Assembly (NCBI GenBank): GCA_036927565.1
Contig: JAYESD010000007.1
Coordinates: forward strand, 6,283,644 to 6,347,643
Reading direction: 5' to 3'
Length of the DNA stretch: 64,000 bases
Source: Tuctoria greenei
Taxonomy: Eukaryota > Streptophyta > Magnoliopsida > Poales > Poaceae
Shown here: piece by piece, positions 43,816 through 54,738 of the stretch
Numbering within the stretch: position 1 is the stretch's first letter
How the letters are laid out: each line of letters opens with the position of its first letter
Position numbers and translations under genes: made by a program
The notes under the pieces: model-generated
Told to the model about the DNA's origin: nothing
What the model saw: only the letters and a program-made list of their open reading frames with translations
Database searches by the model: none

Positions 43816-46160
43816 ATGTTGCAGGTTGTCCCATCGTTTGAGGACTTTTGTCAGAGGTGACTCGCCTTCTTTTGATGCCTGCTTCGCCTGCCACACCCAA
43901 GGTGAGGCTATCTTATTAAATTTGCTGCACAGTGGGAGTCAAAAATGTAAGATTACATCTACTATGTTGATGTCCTTTTTTACTATAGGTGAACCTTGTT
44001 GCAGTTGAAAAAATGTTGAATTCTTGTTTAACAGTATCTGTTCGTTTTTCATATTGTACATGAAACATGTTTTAGTTGAACTAATAAAGTTATACAACAG
44101 CTACACATGTTCTTTTTTGATAAAATATAGCTAATCTTTTTCAACAGCTAAAAATGGATAACTGTCCAGAAGATATGATACCGAAGATTGGAATGATGTT
44201 TAACTCTGAACAAGCAGCATATGACTTTTACAATGCTTACGTCGGAAAGATGGATTTTAGTATTCGAAGAAATGGATGCCACTATCTAGGAACCTCTTCT
44301 GTAATAAAGACTAGAGCATTTTGTTGCTCTCGTGAAGGTATTCTACACATTATTGTTGGTACAATAAATTTAGTTCAATCTTTAACCAATGTTTTACACT
44401 AGCAGGTGCTCGCCGCTTTGACAAAAGATCAAATTCAAAAGATAAAAGTACCTGTTATGTAAGATCAGAGACAAGATGTATGTGTCAAGCATCTATGAAG
44501 ATAAATCTTATAGATGGATCCTACGCAGTGTATCAATTTGTGTCCGAGCATAACCACATCCTTGCCACTACAGAACAAGTCCACCAATTAAGATCACAAA
44601 GAAAAATTGATGAAACACAAATTTCAAGGATAGAAATTGCAAAATATGTTGGTATTTGCACAAAAGCAGCTATTGATCTAATGGCTAAGGAAGCAGGTGG
44701 AATAGAAAATCTTGGATTTACTCGTGTAGACGTAAAGAACAGATTATACACGAAAAGATCAGTAAAGGTGCACCAAGGGGATACTGGAGGCGTGTTAGAA
44801 TATATGGAGAAAAAGACATCTGAAGATGCTAATTTTTTCTATTCTATTCAAGTTGATGAGGATGATTTAATTACTAATATTTTTTGGGCAGATGCTAAAA
44901 TGGTTACAGACTATGAATCTTATGGAGATGTTCTTGGTTTTGACACAACATATAGAAAATTGGATGATGGACGCCCTCTTGGTTTGCTTGTTGGGGTAAA
45001 TAATCATAAGAAAACTATTGTTTTTGGTGCTGCACTTCTATATGATGAGACAACAGAGAGTTTTATTTGGCTGTTTAGAACATTTCTAAAAGTTATGTCA
45101 GGAAAGAAACCACAAACTATCTTGACGGATGAAGATGCTGTCATGGCTAAAGCAATTAAAATAGTTCTACCTGATACTCACCATAGACTATGTGTATGGC
45201 ATATAAATCAAAATGCATGCAAGCATCTTGCTGGAGCTGTTAAGGATTATAAGAAATTCAATATTGAATTTCAAAAATGTATTTATGATCAAGAAGAGGA
45301 AGAAGACTTCATACATGCATGGAACCAAATGTTGAACACGTATGAGCTCCAAGGTAACCAATGGCTCCAACGACTTTTTGATAAAAGATATCATTGGGCA
45401 CTAGTTTATGGTAGAAATACATTTTCAGCTGATATGAGTACTACCTAGAGAAATGAAAGCTTAAATAATGAAGTGAAAGTGTACATCAGTGTAAAGTATG
45501 ACATGCTTACTTTTTTTGAGCATTTTGACAGACTGGTGAGGGATAAACGATATGATGAGGTTACAAGTGACTTCAAAGCAAGTCAAAGTACACCTGTACC
45601 CAAAGCAGAGTTAACAATATTAAAGCAGGCTGCAAAAGTGTATACACCAGCAGTATTTAGATTATTTGAGGACCAGGTTCTGCAAACTTTAAATTGTGAC
45701 TTGTTCTGTTGTGGTGATGATGGTGTAGAAAAGGTGTATAAAGTAAAGGGGCATGAAAAGCATCATGAGCATACTGTTCAGTTCTCACCTTCAGAGTCAA
45801 GAGTGAAATGCAGCTGCAAGAAGTTTGAATTTGCTCGAATCTTATGCTCTCATGCACTGAAACTATTGGACATCAATAATATAAAATCAGTACCAGAGCA
45901 ATACATTCTAAAGAGGTGGACTACTGATGCGAAAGTTCTACATGTAACTAGCAACCTTAACATGCATGAGGATCCCAAAGTGCAGCTGTCAACTCGTTAC
46001 TCTACATTAAGCAGAATTTTCAATCGAATACTTGCTAGAGCTGCTGAATCTGAAAAAACATATTCTATTTGTACTAAAGCAGCTGAGAAATTAGCAGAAG
46101 AAATAGAGAAAAACTTGAAAATCAGGCCTAACCCAGATCTGAGCAGTTCATCTAATTTAC

Positions 46161-46165
46161 AAGGT
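46161..46165. repeat. Target site duplication of element D, left copy (AAGGT)
   Basis: AAGGT before TGTAAGG. It is repeated at 58294-58298. It covers the exon end (AAG) and the donor GT of the MULE transposase intron 3. Confidence 0.95.
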
Positions 46166-47544
46166 TGTAAGGATCGAAACGCCCAAGAGGGGGGGTGAAT
46201 TGGGCTTTCTTTCAAATTTTAAGACAATTAAGCACTTAACAACTTAAAGCCCAATTCCCTATGCAATTAAACTATGCAATCAATATAATTTAAAGTTGCG
46301 GAATGAAGATTGCATAAGAGTAAAAAGGGAGAGGGATGCAAACGCTCAAGGGACACGGAGTTTATCCCGTGGTTCGGTAAGATCACAAGGATCTTCCTAC
46401 GTCCACGTTGTGACACCCACCGAAGGGTTTTGCCACTCCCAAGTCACCGAGACTAGGGGCTTCTTCACTATTCTTCTCCGTTCGCCAACCTTGGCAAGGT
46501 GGAGCTCAAGCCTTGTACACTTTTGGGATCCTCCGGGCTTCCACAATCCACTTGGCAAGCTCCGGAAGTTACACACACCAAGGGACACTCCCTTGTGGCT
46601 CTCACTACGCTAGAGACTCCAATCACCTAGAGTGGAGGCACCCAAGCACTATCTCTAGCTAGTTCTAGCCTATCTCTTGGTGTACAAATGATGAGTAAAT
46701 GATGTGAAAGTGGTAGCTCTCTTGCTTGAATGCTCTAGGATGTGTAGAGTATGTCTGGGCTTCAAGTCTTGTCGATTTGACAGGTTGAAGGGGTATAAAT
46801 AGCCAGCCTCCACGAGATAGCCGTTGGAAAAGTAGGCTGACATCACTTGTCTGCGAACACCGGATGATCCGATGTCTCCCCTTCAGTTATCATCGGTCAA
46901 AGCCAAATTAGCTGATGTCACTGTGTCAGATATGACCGTTGTTAGACCGATGTTGAACTGTCTTCTCATCGGATGATCCGGTGGCTCTTCCTCCAGAATT
47001 TTGCTTGATCTTGAGGCTCACTGGAGTGATTGACCGATGTATGTAATCCTGCACATCGGATGATCCGGTGCTTCACTTGGTCCAATGGTGTTGCAATCTG
47101 TGATGATGGACCGATGCACTAAGCCACTTACATCGGATGATCCGGTGAGTGTATTTGTCTGAGGTCTTCTTCTTCAGTTGAACCAATTTGACCGATGCAG
47201 TCAACTCATATAACGTCGGTTGATCCGGTGTGTTCAATCTTGTTGACTTCGAGTTGTTTTGAGTTGTTCTTTTGGAATTTTGAACTTGTGACCTCTTTGA
47301 CATTTGTTTGAAGTGTTGTTTTGATTGTCTTCAAGTATGGAATGATATCAAGTTAGAGCTTTCACTTCTTGTCATCACATGTTTTGGTTTGATCTCATTT
47401 GTTGATTTTATATGGGTCTCCAATGTAATTTTGATTTCATTTGATTGAGTGTCATTGAGACCTTGCATTCACAAATTCATTAGTAATATCGAATGGTTGT
47501 CATTAATCACCGAAACCGTACCTCATGGGGCCTAGATGCTTTCA
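46166..47544 (-). repeat. 3' LTR of element D
   Basis: 1379 bp, TGTAAGGATCG...GATGCTTTCA in + orientation. U3 modules at about 46855-47235, TATA equivalent at 46794-46801. Confidence 0.96.
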
Positions 47545-47574
47545 ATCTCCCCCTTTTTGGTGATTGATGACAAC
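47496..47574 (-). repeat. Inverted repeat enclosing PPT and U3 end, element D
   Basis: GTTGTCATTAATCACC (47496-47511) and GGTGATTGATGACAAC (47559-47574) pair at 15 of 16 positions around the LTR end (47544) and the polypurine tract (47545-47558). Confidence 0.78.
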
Positions 47575-47886
47575 ACAATATTTAAAAGCGCAATGATAAT
47601 GAATTTGATGAAAATACTCAAGAATATATGCAATGAATACAGCATAGGACACATTTAGCTTGTAAAACGCAAATGAAATTTTTGATGCGAAAAGCTCAAT
47701 CGATTAAAATCATAAGCAAATGAGACAAATGAAAGAGTGCTTAATTAAAATTACAAAAGAGTACTCAAGCATGAATACAAAAGATAAGCACACACACTCA
47801 CACTCCCCCTGAAACTACTACTCCCCCTAACTCTCCTACACCTTCTCCCCCTTTGGCATCAAGACACCAAAAAGGGATCAGAACGC
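47575..47886 (-). other. 3' untranslated spacer of element D
   Basis: Non-coding. - strand AGGGGGAG tracts near 47803, 47821 and 47848 in addition to the true polypurine tract. Confidence 0.6.
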
Positions 47887-50058
47887 CTACTGACCCTGAG
47901 AGCTAGGCGCGAGGACGAACTGGGCACCGTCGCAGTCGTCGGAGCTGGAGTCGCCGGTCGAAGGGGCTGCCGGAGCGGTGGAAACTGGAGGGTCCGCTGC
48001 CGGTGCTGGAGGAGAGGAAGCAGGGACCGAAGGTGCTGGAGGAGCTGGAGGAAGTGGAGCGCTCACCACGGACGCCGGTGTCTGCTGGAACAAGGTCGTC
48101 GCCGGCAGTGGTGAGTGAATCGGTGCGCTAGGTGCCAGAAGAGGTGACATACTGATCGAAGGGATAGGAGTAGTAGGCACCTGAGCGACACCTGGAGCCA
48201 GCCCCAGTCCAGGCTGCTGTGAAGGAAGGGCGATCCCGGTCTGAGTGTATAGGTTGGTGATCAACCCTAGGATCCCCATCATGGCCTGCTGGGTCTGCTG
48301 CTGCTGGTCGAGGGTACGGCGGTGCATCTGATCTACCAGGTTTGTGAACCTGTCCGTATCCTCTCGCCTCTGACGGGCGATCTCAAGCTGGAGCTCCTGC
48401 TGCTGCCTCTGCAGCTGTGCCAAGTGAGCAGCCTGCTCTGCCCTGGCCTGCTCAGCAGCGAGCCTGTCCTGGCGCTGCTGCTCGATCATCTGCTGGAGAA
48501 GCGACGTCAGCTCAGACGGCTGCGTCACCTGCGCCTCGGACACAGGAGGTGGTGTCGGTGGCGGAGCAGCTGATCCTCCTGCCTCGGCGTCGTGCGGCCT
48601 CGGTGAAGGTGGAGGGGGAGGGAAGTACTCCTCGACACTGTCGTCGGTGTCGCTCTCAGACCAGATATGCTGCAGGTCCTCCCCCTGAGCCTCAGCCTCA
48701 GCAAGTCTCTCGTCCTCCCGCTCTAGGTCGGACCAGTCTTCCTCAGTCAAGCGGGCCCGGACCTGGCGCTCAACTGGACGGCCAAGACGGCGGTCTCCAG
48801 GAGCGGACGCACGGTAGTGACCGAAGCGGGTCACGCTCTCGCCTGCAAGCCGGGCCTGTGCTGAGTGCCCCTCTGGCACTACCATAGAGCAAATAAAACT
48901 GATCCAGTGCCCATAGACCATCTGTCTCATCATCCCAACCCCATCAGTGATTACGTCCTCCATCTCGCAGAGAAGTATGTCTATGATATCGAAATCCATC
49001 CCGTTCATTATGTAGAACAAGAGGGTCTGCTGGAGACTCGTGAACCCCTCCAAGTACCCTGACCTCGGCAGGAGCGTGCGGCGCAAGGCGAGGTGCACAA
49101 TGCGCGCAGCTGGAGTCAGGAGGGCTGGGACTCTCGGCTGGTCCGGAGAGAAGGAGGAGCCAAACAGGGAGCGGATCTCGTCTAGCTGTGGAGCTACCCC
49201 TCCAGTAAGTGGCCTCCTCGGTGGATCTGCCTGCCCATAGACCTTCTCATGTATGCTGGTGTCGTGCAGCTCCAAACCAAGAATGTGCCCCAAGGTCTGC
49301 CTCGTGAGGTGGTAGTACTGGCCATTGAACATGAAAGCAATGGACCGCCTGCCTTCCGAGATGTACAGGGTCGCGTAGAAGACACGGACCCATTCTTCCA
49401 CATAGGCACTCCTCTCATAGTCCAGTAGATCCACCAACCCTCTGTATCTCTCAAAGAAGGGGCGGACATCAGTCTCCGCGGCCACTGCAAGCTGCCTCCA
49501 GTCCAAGTGGTTGTGCTGAAAGAGCTTGTGGCCACGGCGTCTGTAAGTCTCGTAGAGAGACGCCTGCGTGACCGTCCAGAACCGACTATCCACAAGAAGC
49601 TCTCGGGGCTGTGGGTACCATTCCTCAAGCAGTACACTCCATCTGAGCTTCCGGAGTTGCTTTGCCTTCATCTTTCGGTAATCCACAAGGCGAACTCCTT
49701 CTCGGACAAGGACGGTCGTGTCCTCCTCATGGATGTCCCTCTCAGCCTCCCTGTCCTCACGACGGTCGGCAGCCGTCGGTCTTGGACGAGGAGGAGCCTC
49801 GGCGTGACCCCCACGTGTCCGGGCTGAGCGCCGGCGGACGAGGGGCGCGACCGGCTCCTCTTCGACGTCGGAGTCGTCGACCACGGGAGGGGGCCTCGGA
49901 CGGGCCTCACGGATCCTCAAGGACCCTCCTCGGCCACGCTCACGCTCCTCGGCGGCGCGAGCGGCCATCACGGCCTTCTTCTCTTCCTTGGATAGCTTCT
50001 TCTTCTTCGCGGCGGGCTCCACAATGGCCTTGCCCTTGTTCTTCCTGTCGCGACCCAT
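47887..50058 (-). CDS. Third (env-like) ORF of element D, intact
   Basis: 723 codons from ATG 50058. Residues 1-30 are Lys-rich (KNKGKAIVEPAAKKKKLSKE), resembling a nuclear localisation signal. Residues 40-110 are Arg/Pro-rich. Residues about 150-400 form a folded-looking domain (LRWSVLLEEWYPQPRELLVD, RGHKLFQHNHLDWRQLAVAA, YVEEWVRVFYATLYISEGRR, FNGQYYHLTRQTLG) that recalls the putative plant transposon protein domain next to many retroelements. Next come an acidic patch (WSESDTDDSVEEYFPPPPP), a Gln/Arg-rich coiled coil (about 530-610) and a Pro/Ala/Ser tail. No signal peptide or transmembrane helix is visible, so the name env-like is positional only. It is GC-rich, unlike gag-pol. Confidence 0.85.
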   Translation of the reverse strand: MGRDRKNKGKAIVEPAAKKKKLSKEEKKAVMAARAAEERERGRGGSLRIREARPRPPPVVDDSDVEEEPVAPLVRRRSARTRGGHAEAPPRPRPTAADRREDREAERDIHEEDTTVLVREGVRLVDYRKMKAKQLRKLRWSVLLEEWYPQPRELLVDSRFWTVTQASLYETYRRRGHKLFQHNHLDWRQLAVAAETDVRPFFERYRGLVDLLDYERSAYVEEWVRVFYATLYISEGRRSIAFMFNGQYYHLTRQTLGHILGLELHDTSIHEKVYGQADPPRRPLTGGVAPQLDEIRSLFGSSFSPDQPRVPALLTPAARIVHLALRRTLLPRSGYLEGFTSLQQTLLFYIMNGMDFDIIDILLCEMEDVITDGVGMMRQMVYGHWISFICSMVVPEGHSAQARLAGESVTRFGHYRASAPGDRRLGRPVERQVRARLTEEDWSDLEREDERLAEAEAQGEDLQHIWSESDTDDSVEEYFPPPPPSPRPHDAEAGGSAAPPPTPPPVSEAQVTQPSELTSLLQQMIEQQRQDRLAAEQARAEQAAHLAQLQRQQQELQLEIARQRREDTDRFTNLVDQMHRRTLDQQQQTQQAMMGILGLITNLYTQTGIALPSQQPGLGLAPGVAQVPTTPIPSISMSPLLAPSAPIHSPLPATTLFQQTPASVVSAPLPPAPPAPSVPASSPPAPAADPPVSTAPAAPSTGDSSSDDCDGAQFVLAPSSQGQ

Positions 50059-50560
50059 CTAGACGACGGAGAACTAGGGTTAGGCGACGATGAAGGAAGA
50101 ACGACGAGAGAAGTAACGAGAGACGTCGCACGGCACGAAGCTCACCTTAGCGACGATGATCAACCGGGCCGAGAAACCCTAGCGAGGAGGAGATGGCCCG
50201 GAGATGGCGCACGTTGGTGGTGGAGAAGGGCGGCGATGAGGCTTGAGCGCGGTGGTGAGTGGCGGCGGTGATGTTTGTGCGCGAGGGTGGAGGAGGCGGC
50301 GTGGGCGTGCGGCGGCGGCGCTGCAAGTGGCGGCGCTGGGCGGCGGCGCTGTGGGCGGCGGCGGCGCGGGGGTTGCCGGCGGCGGCGGCGCGAGTAGGGG
50401 CGGCGGCGGCGGCGGCCGGCGGCGGCGCTGCAGGCGAGGGAGAGGAGGCGGCGCGTGGAGAGGCGACGGTCGGCGGCGGCGGGAGCGTGGGGTGTCGGGG
50501 AGAGAGGGGGTCGGGCCGGCGCGCTAGTTTAAATAGTGGGGCCCAAACCCTAGCCGTTTT
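50059..50560 (-). promoter_or_regulatory. Internal promoter and CGG-rich leader before third ORF, element D
   Basis: - strand order: TAGGGTTT (50545-50553), TGGGCCCCAC, TATTTAAA (50528-50535), then a leader of about 440 bp dominated by CGG/GCC repeats (50240-50480) up to ATG 50058. TAGGGTTT plus TGGGCC is the telo-box and site II pair known from host plant promoters. Confidence 0.6.
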
Positions 50561-50564
50561 TTCA

Positions 50565-50920
50565 ACACCGGATGGACCGATGCTAGAAGCAGTGAACATC
50601 GGTCAATTGCAACAGTAAGGATATACAGGAATTGCTGTTGACACCGGATGAACCGATGATTAGGGTTTTGAACATCGGTCGAATAGCACAGTAAGGGTGT
50701 TCAACCGAGTGATATTGACACCGGATGATCCGACGTTAGAGGGAGGTTGACATCGGTTGAATAGATCACCGCTCCAGAAGAGTGAACATCGGATGGACCG
50801 ATGTTTTCCAGGATGAACTCGTCGGATCATCTGAGGTTCTGACAGAGTTGGGCTTTGAGGATTGAACACCTATTTGACCGATGAGGGATTGACAGGGACA
50901 TCGGATAATCCGATGGCAAC
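50565..50920 (-). repeat. CCGGATGATCCG module array upstream of third ORF, element D
   Basis: Long modules at about 50566, 50641, 50718, 50784 and 50898 (for example ACACCGGATGATCCGACG, ACATCGGATAATCCGATG) alternate with half-modules ACATCGGTCRAATAG at about 50596, 50669 and 50750. The U3 of the LTRs has the same alternation. Confidence 0.82.
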
Positions 50921-51466
50921 AGAACGAAAACATCCCATATATGTCCTTTGACCGAACAAACAATTGAGAAGAAAACACATGTCTTAGGACTTTTTGGGCA
51001 ACCCCTTACCCCTTAAAAAGCTAATATGCCAATAGCTTGGCTAGGCCTTAATGCAAATGGAACACCGAGAAAAATAGAGGAAAAATATCCAAATAAAATG
51101 TAAGGCCCATGCTTTGTGAGGTAGAGTATGAAAACTTCTATCTCATTAAAGCGTGTTCCTTTAGAATTTTGCTCTTTCCACATCATATGAGTTGAGATAT
51201 TGCATTTCAAACAAGTCTCCTTCTCATGATGTGGGTTCCCCTTTGTGACAATTCTACCGTATGCAATGCCAAACAAATTATAGTGCAAGACATAAAATGA
51301 GTGCAAGTTTATATGGCAGGGATCATGCAAGGCATAAAATAAATCTATCTTGCCAAGTTTAAACCTTCCAAAGGCTTCCTCAGGGAAAACTATTTCTAGC
51401 TCACCCCTATCCTTTGGGAGTTAGACAAGACCTATATGATATGCAACCTTACATGACCATAGCAAT
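50921..51466 (-). other. Spacer between pol and third-ORF region, element D
   Basis: AT-rich, collinear with the spacers of A and B. No gene seen. Confidence 0.6.
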
Positions 51467-54400
51467 TTACATGACGTTAGATGCATCTAGCACATTTAAC
51501 TCACTTCTAAGCCTAGAAAAAGTTTTCTCATCAAGTGGTTTGGTGAAGATATCCGCCAATTGTTCTTCGGACCTAACACCTTGCAAAGAGATTTCTCCCT
51601 TAGCCTCATGGTCCCGTAAGAAGTGATGGCGAATATCAATGTGCTTAGTGCGGGAGTGTTGAACGGGGTTTCTAGCTATCTTAACCGCACTTTCATTGTC
51701 ACAAAGGAGAGGCACACAACCAAACTTAATTCCAAAGTCCAAGAGGGTTTGCTTCATATATAGGATTTGGGCACAACATGCACCGGCCGCTATATACTCC
51801 GCCTCCGCGGTGGACAAAGCCACGGAATTTTGCTTCTTGCTTGACCAAGAAACTAGGGAACGCCCAAGTAAGTGGCAACCCCCGGAGGTACTCTTGCGGT
51901 CAACACGGCATCCGGCAAAGTCCGAATCCGAGTAACCTAAGAGATGAAAACTAGCGTTCTTGGGGTACCACAAACCTACACTTGGGGTATGCTTGAGATA
52001 CCGAAGTATCCTAAAGACCGCCTTCTTGTGCGATTCTTTAGGTGCCGCTTGAAAGCGAGCACACAAGCACACACTAAACATAATATCGGGCCTAGATGCG
52101 GTAAGATATAGCAATGAACCAATCATGGAACGGTAATGAGATTGATCAATAGATTTACCGTCCATGTCCGCGTCGAGATGACAATTTGTCGCCATTGGAG
52201 TGCTTCTTGAGCTACAATCTCCCATCTCAAATTTCTTCAAGAGGTCCTTAGTGTACTTCTCTTGATGGATGAAGGTCCCCTCTTGAAGTTGCTTGATTTG
52301 AAATCCTAGGAAGAAGTTGAGCTCTCCAATCATCGACATCTCGAATTCCCTAGACATCATTTTGCCAAACTCATGGCTAAGAGCTTTGTTAGTTGAGCCA
52401 AAAATAATATCATCGACATAAATTTGACAAAGAAATAAGTCTCCGTCGATGTCCTTGGTGAAGAGTGTAGTGTCCACCCTCCCAATCTTGAAACCTTGCA
52501 TGACGAGGAAGTCCCTTAAGCGCTCGTACCATGCCCTTGGAGCTTGCTTGAGTCCATAGAGTGCTTTGTTTAGCCTAAAAACATGGTTAGGGTTTCTTGG
52601 GTCCTCAAACCCGGGAGGTTGCTCAACAAACACAAGTTCATTAATATAGCCATTGAGAAATGCACTTTTAACATCCATTTGATAAAGCATGATATTATGA
52701 TGAGAAGCAAAAGCAAGGAGTATGCGGATAGCTTCTAACCGTGCTACCGGGGCGAATGTCTCCCCAAAATCCAAACCTTCAACTTGAGCAAATCCCTTCG
52801 CCACAAGCCTAGCTTTGTTGCGGACCACCACGCCATTCTCATCTTGCTTGTTGCGGTAGACCCACTTCGTTCCAATCACATTCTTGTCCTTGGGTCGCTC
52901 CTCCAACACCCAAACTTCATTGCGGGTGAAGTTGTTGAGTTCCTCTTGCATAGCCATCACCCAATTGGAGTCTTGGAGAGCTTCCTCAATGCTTTTGGGT
53001 TCTACACACGACACAAAAGAGTAGTGCTCACAAAAGGATGCAACATGACGTGAACGAGTACTTACTCCCCGTGAAGGACTTCCAATGATTTGATCCATTG
53101 GATGTGCCTTGGAGATGCGCCCATGTCTCATCAACGGTTGTGAGTCACTTGGTGGTGGTGAAGCATCTTGCTCATCTTGTGGTTGGACTTCATCTTGGAC
53201 TTCATCTTCTTCTTGGTGTTGTGTGGCTTGTTGGTCTTGCATAGGCAGTGGATCATCTTTGTCTTCTTCTTCATCCACTTGAGGCGCCATGGAGGTATTG
53301 ATGTTCGGACTTGAAGCTCCCCCTTGATCATGGCTCTCCTCAACTTCGGGCTTGATGTCTCCTATGGTCATGTTCTTCATAGCTTCTCGTAGAGGCTCAT
53401 CATCTATATCATCATGACCAAAACTCTCCTCTTGGGAGCCATTAGTCTCATCAAACTCAACGTCACAACTTTCTTCAACTAACCCGGAGGTTTGGTTGAA
53501 TACTCGATATGCCTTTGAGTTTGACGCATAACCAAGGAAAATACCAACATCGCACCTTCTTTCAAACTTACCAAGTCTTTTCTTGCGGTAGATGTAGCAC
53601 TTGCATCCGAAGACCCGGAAGTAGGAGATGTTGGGCTTTCTCCCAATGAGGAGCTCGTAGGGAGTCTTTTGGAGAAGTCGATGAAGGTAGACTCTATTGG
53701 CGGCATGGCATGCCGTGTTGATCGCTTCCGCCCAAAACTTCTCCGACGTCCCATAATCATCAAGCATGGCTCTCGCGAGGGTGATTAGTGTCTTGTTCTT
53801 TCTCTCAACAACACCATTTTGTTGAGGGGTGTATGTAGCCGAAAATTCGTGCTTGACTCCTTCACGGTCACACCACTCCCCAATATTGTAGTTCTTGAAC
53901 TCGGTGCCGTTGTCACTCCGGACCTTGATGATGGGAAGTTGGAATTCCCGTTGAGCTCGTTTTGCAAAGGTCTTGAAGACTTCCGGAGTTTCACCCTTGT
54001 CACCTAAAAACAAAGTCCAAGCATAGCGAGAGTAATCATCAACGATAACGAGACAATAGAGATTACCGCCAAGGCTTTGGTAGGTGGACGGTCCGAAGAG
54101 GTCCATGTGAAGTAGTTCGAGCGGCTTGGAGGTAGACACCATTGTCTTCATCGGATGGTGCGAAGCCACTTGCTTCCCGGCTTGACATGCGCTACATAGC
54201 TTGTTCTTTTCAAACGTCACGTCCTTTACGCCGGTCACCATCCCTAGCTTGAAGGACTTCTTGAGCTTGCTCATTCCTATGTGAGCAATCCTCCGATGCC
54301 ATAGCCACCCCAAACTTGTCTTGGTGAAAAGGCAAGTGGTTAGGCTTGCGCTCTTGTTGGAGAAGTCCACCAAATATAGATGACCATGCCTAAAGCCCTT

Positions 54401-54724
54401 GAATATTAGCTCTTTGCTAGCTACACTAGACACCACAACACCATCTTTGTCAAATGTGCACGTTAGTCCAAGATCACAAAGTTGAGCAATAGAGAGCAAA
54501 TTAAAGCTAAGAGACTTAACGTAAAGCACATTCGAAATGGACAAGTCATTAGAAATTGCAATTTTACCTAAACCAATTACCTTCCCCTTTGAGTTATCAC
54601 CAAAGGTGACTTGTTCATGATTGCCGGGGTCTTCTATGGAGGTGAACATACCATCATTGCCGGTCATGTGTTGAGTGCACCCACTATCGAGTACCCAATG
54701 TTTTCCTCCGGCTTTGTAGTTCAC
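51467..54724 (-). CDS. Copia Pol polyprotein, element D (intact)
   Basis: 1085 codons. Protease DSG at residues 14-16 or so. Integrase zinc finger H143, H148, C177, C180 and catalytic D208, D271, E307 (spacing D-35-E). Reverse transcriptase with first Asp in YQMDVKSAFLNG (D684) and YVDD at 769-772. RNase H with YSDSDFAGCR (about 931-940) and STAEAEYIAA (971-980). Integrase before RT defines Copia. The first codon is GTG, directly after an in-frame TAG, and the frame differs from gag, whose stop lies 14 bases upstream. How Pol is translated is therefore not obvious. Confidence 0.95.
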   Translation of the reverse strand: MNYKAGGKHWVLDSGCTQHMTGNDGMFTSIEDPGNHEQVTFGDNSKGKVIGLGKIAISNDLSISNVLYVKSLSFNLLSIAQLCDLGLTCTFDKDGVVVSSVASKELIFKGFRHGHLYLVDFSNKSASLTTCLFTKTSLGWLWHRRIAHIGMSKLKKSFKLGMVTGVKDVTFEKNKLCSACQAGKQVASHHPMKTMVSTSKPLELLHMDLFGPSTYQSLGGNLYCLVIVDDYSRYAWTLFLGDKGETPEVFKTFAKRAQREFQLPIIKVRSDNGTEFKNYNIGEWCDREGVKHEFSATYTPQQNGVVERKNKTLITLARAMLDDYGTSEKFWAEAINTACHAANRVYLHRLLQKTPYELLIGRKPNISYFRVFGCKCYIYRKKRLGKFERRCDVGIFLGYASNSKAYRVFNQTSGLVEESCDVEFDETNGSQEESFGHDDIDDEPLREAMKNMTIGDIKPEVEESHDQGGASSPNINTSMAPQVDEEEDKDDPLPMQDQQATQHQEEDEVQDEVQPQDEQDASPPPSDSQPLMRHGRISKAHPMDQIIGSPSRGVSTRSRHVASFCEHYSFVSCVEPKSIEEALQDSNWVMAMQEELNNFTRNEVWVLEERPKDKNVIGTKWVYRNKQDENGVVVRNKARLVAKGFAQVEGLDFGETFAPVARLEAIRILLAFASHHNIMLYQMDVKSAFLNGYINELVFVEQPPGFEDPRNPNHVFRLNKALYGLKQAPRAWYERLRDFLVMQGFKIGRVDTTLFTKDIDGDLFLCQIYVDDIIFGSTNKALSHEFGKMMSREFEMSMIGELNFFLGFQIKQLQEGTFIHQEKYTKDLLKKFEMGDCSSRSTPMATNCHLDADMDGKSIDQSHYRSMIGSLLYLTASRPDIMFSVCLCARFQAAPKESHKKAVFRILRYLKHTPSVGLWYPKNASFHLLGYSDSDFAGCRVDRKSTSGGCHLLGRSLVSWSSKKQNSVALSTAEAEYIAAGACCAQILYMKQTLLDFGIKFGCVPLLCDNESAVKIARNPVQHSRTKHIDIRHHFLRDHEAKGEISLQGVRSEEQLADIFTKPLDEKTFSRLRSELNVLDASNVM

Positions 54725-54738
54725 CTACACACATGAAT

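Noticed and set aside
44154..46163. Domesticated FAR1/FHY3 light-signalling regulator
   Set aside because: Flanking long inverted repeats, a nonsense codon and a retrotransposon in the intron point to a MULE transposase.
46296..46613. Open frames inside the LTRs (105 codons in D, similar ones in A and B)
   Set aside because: Present in each LTR but broken differently in A and B, with no domain. LTR R/U5 sequence gives such frames by chance.
50243..50618. Arg/Gly-rich frames in the CGG tract
   Set aside because: Low-complexity translations of CGG repeats in all frames and on both strands; the tract is better read as a leader.
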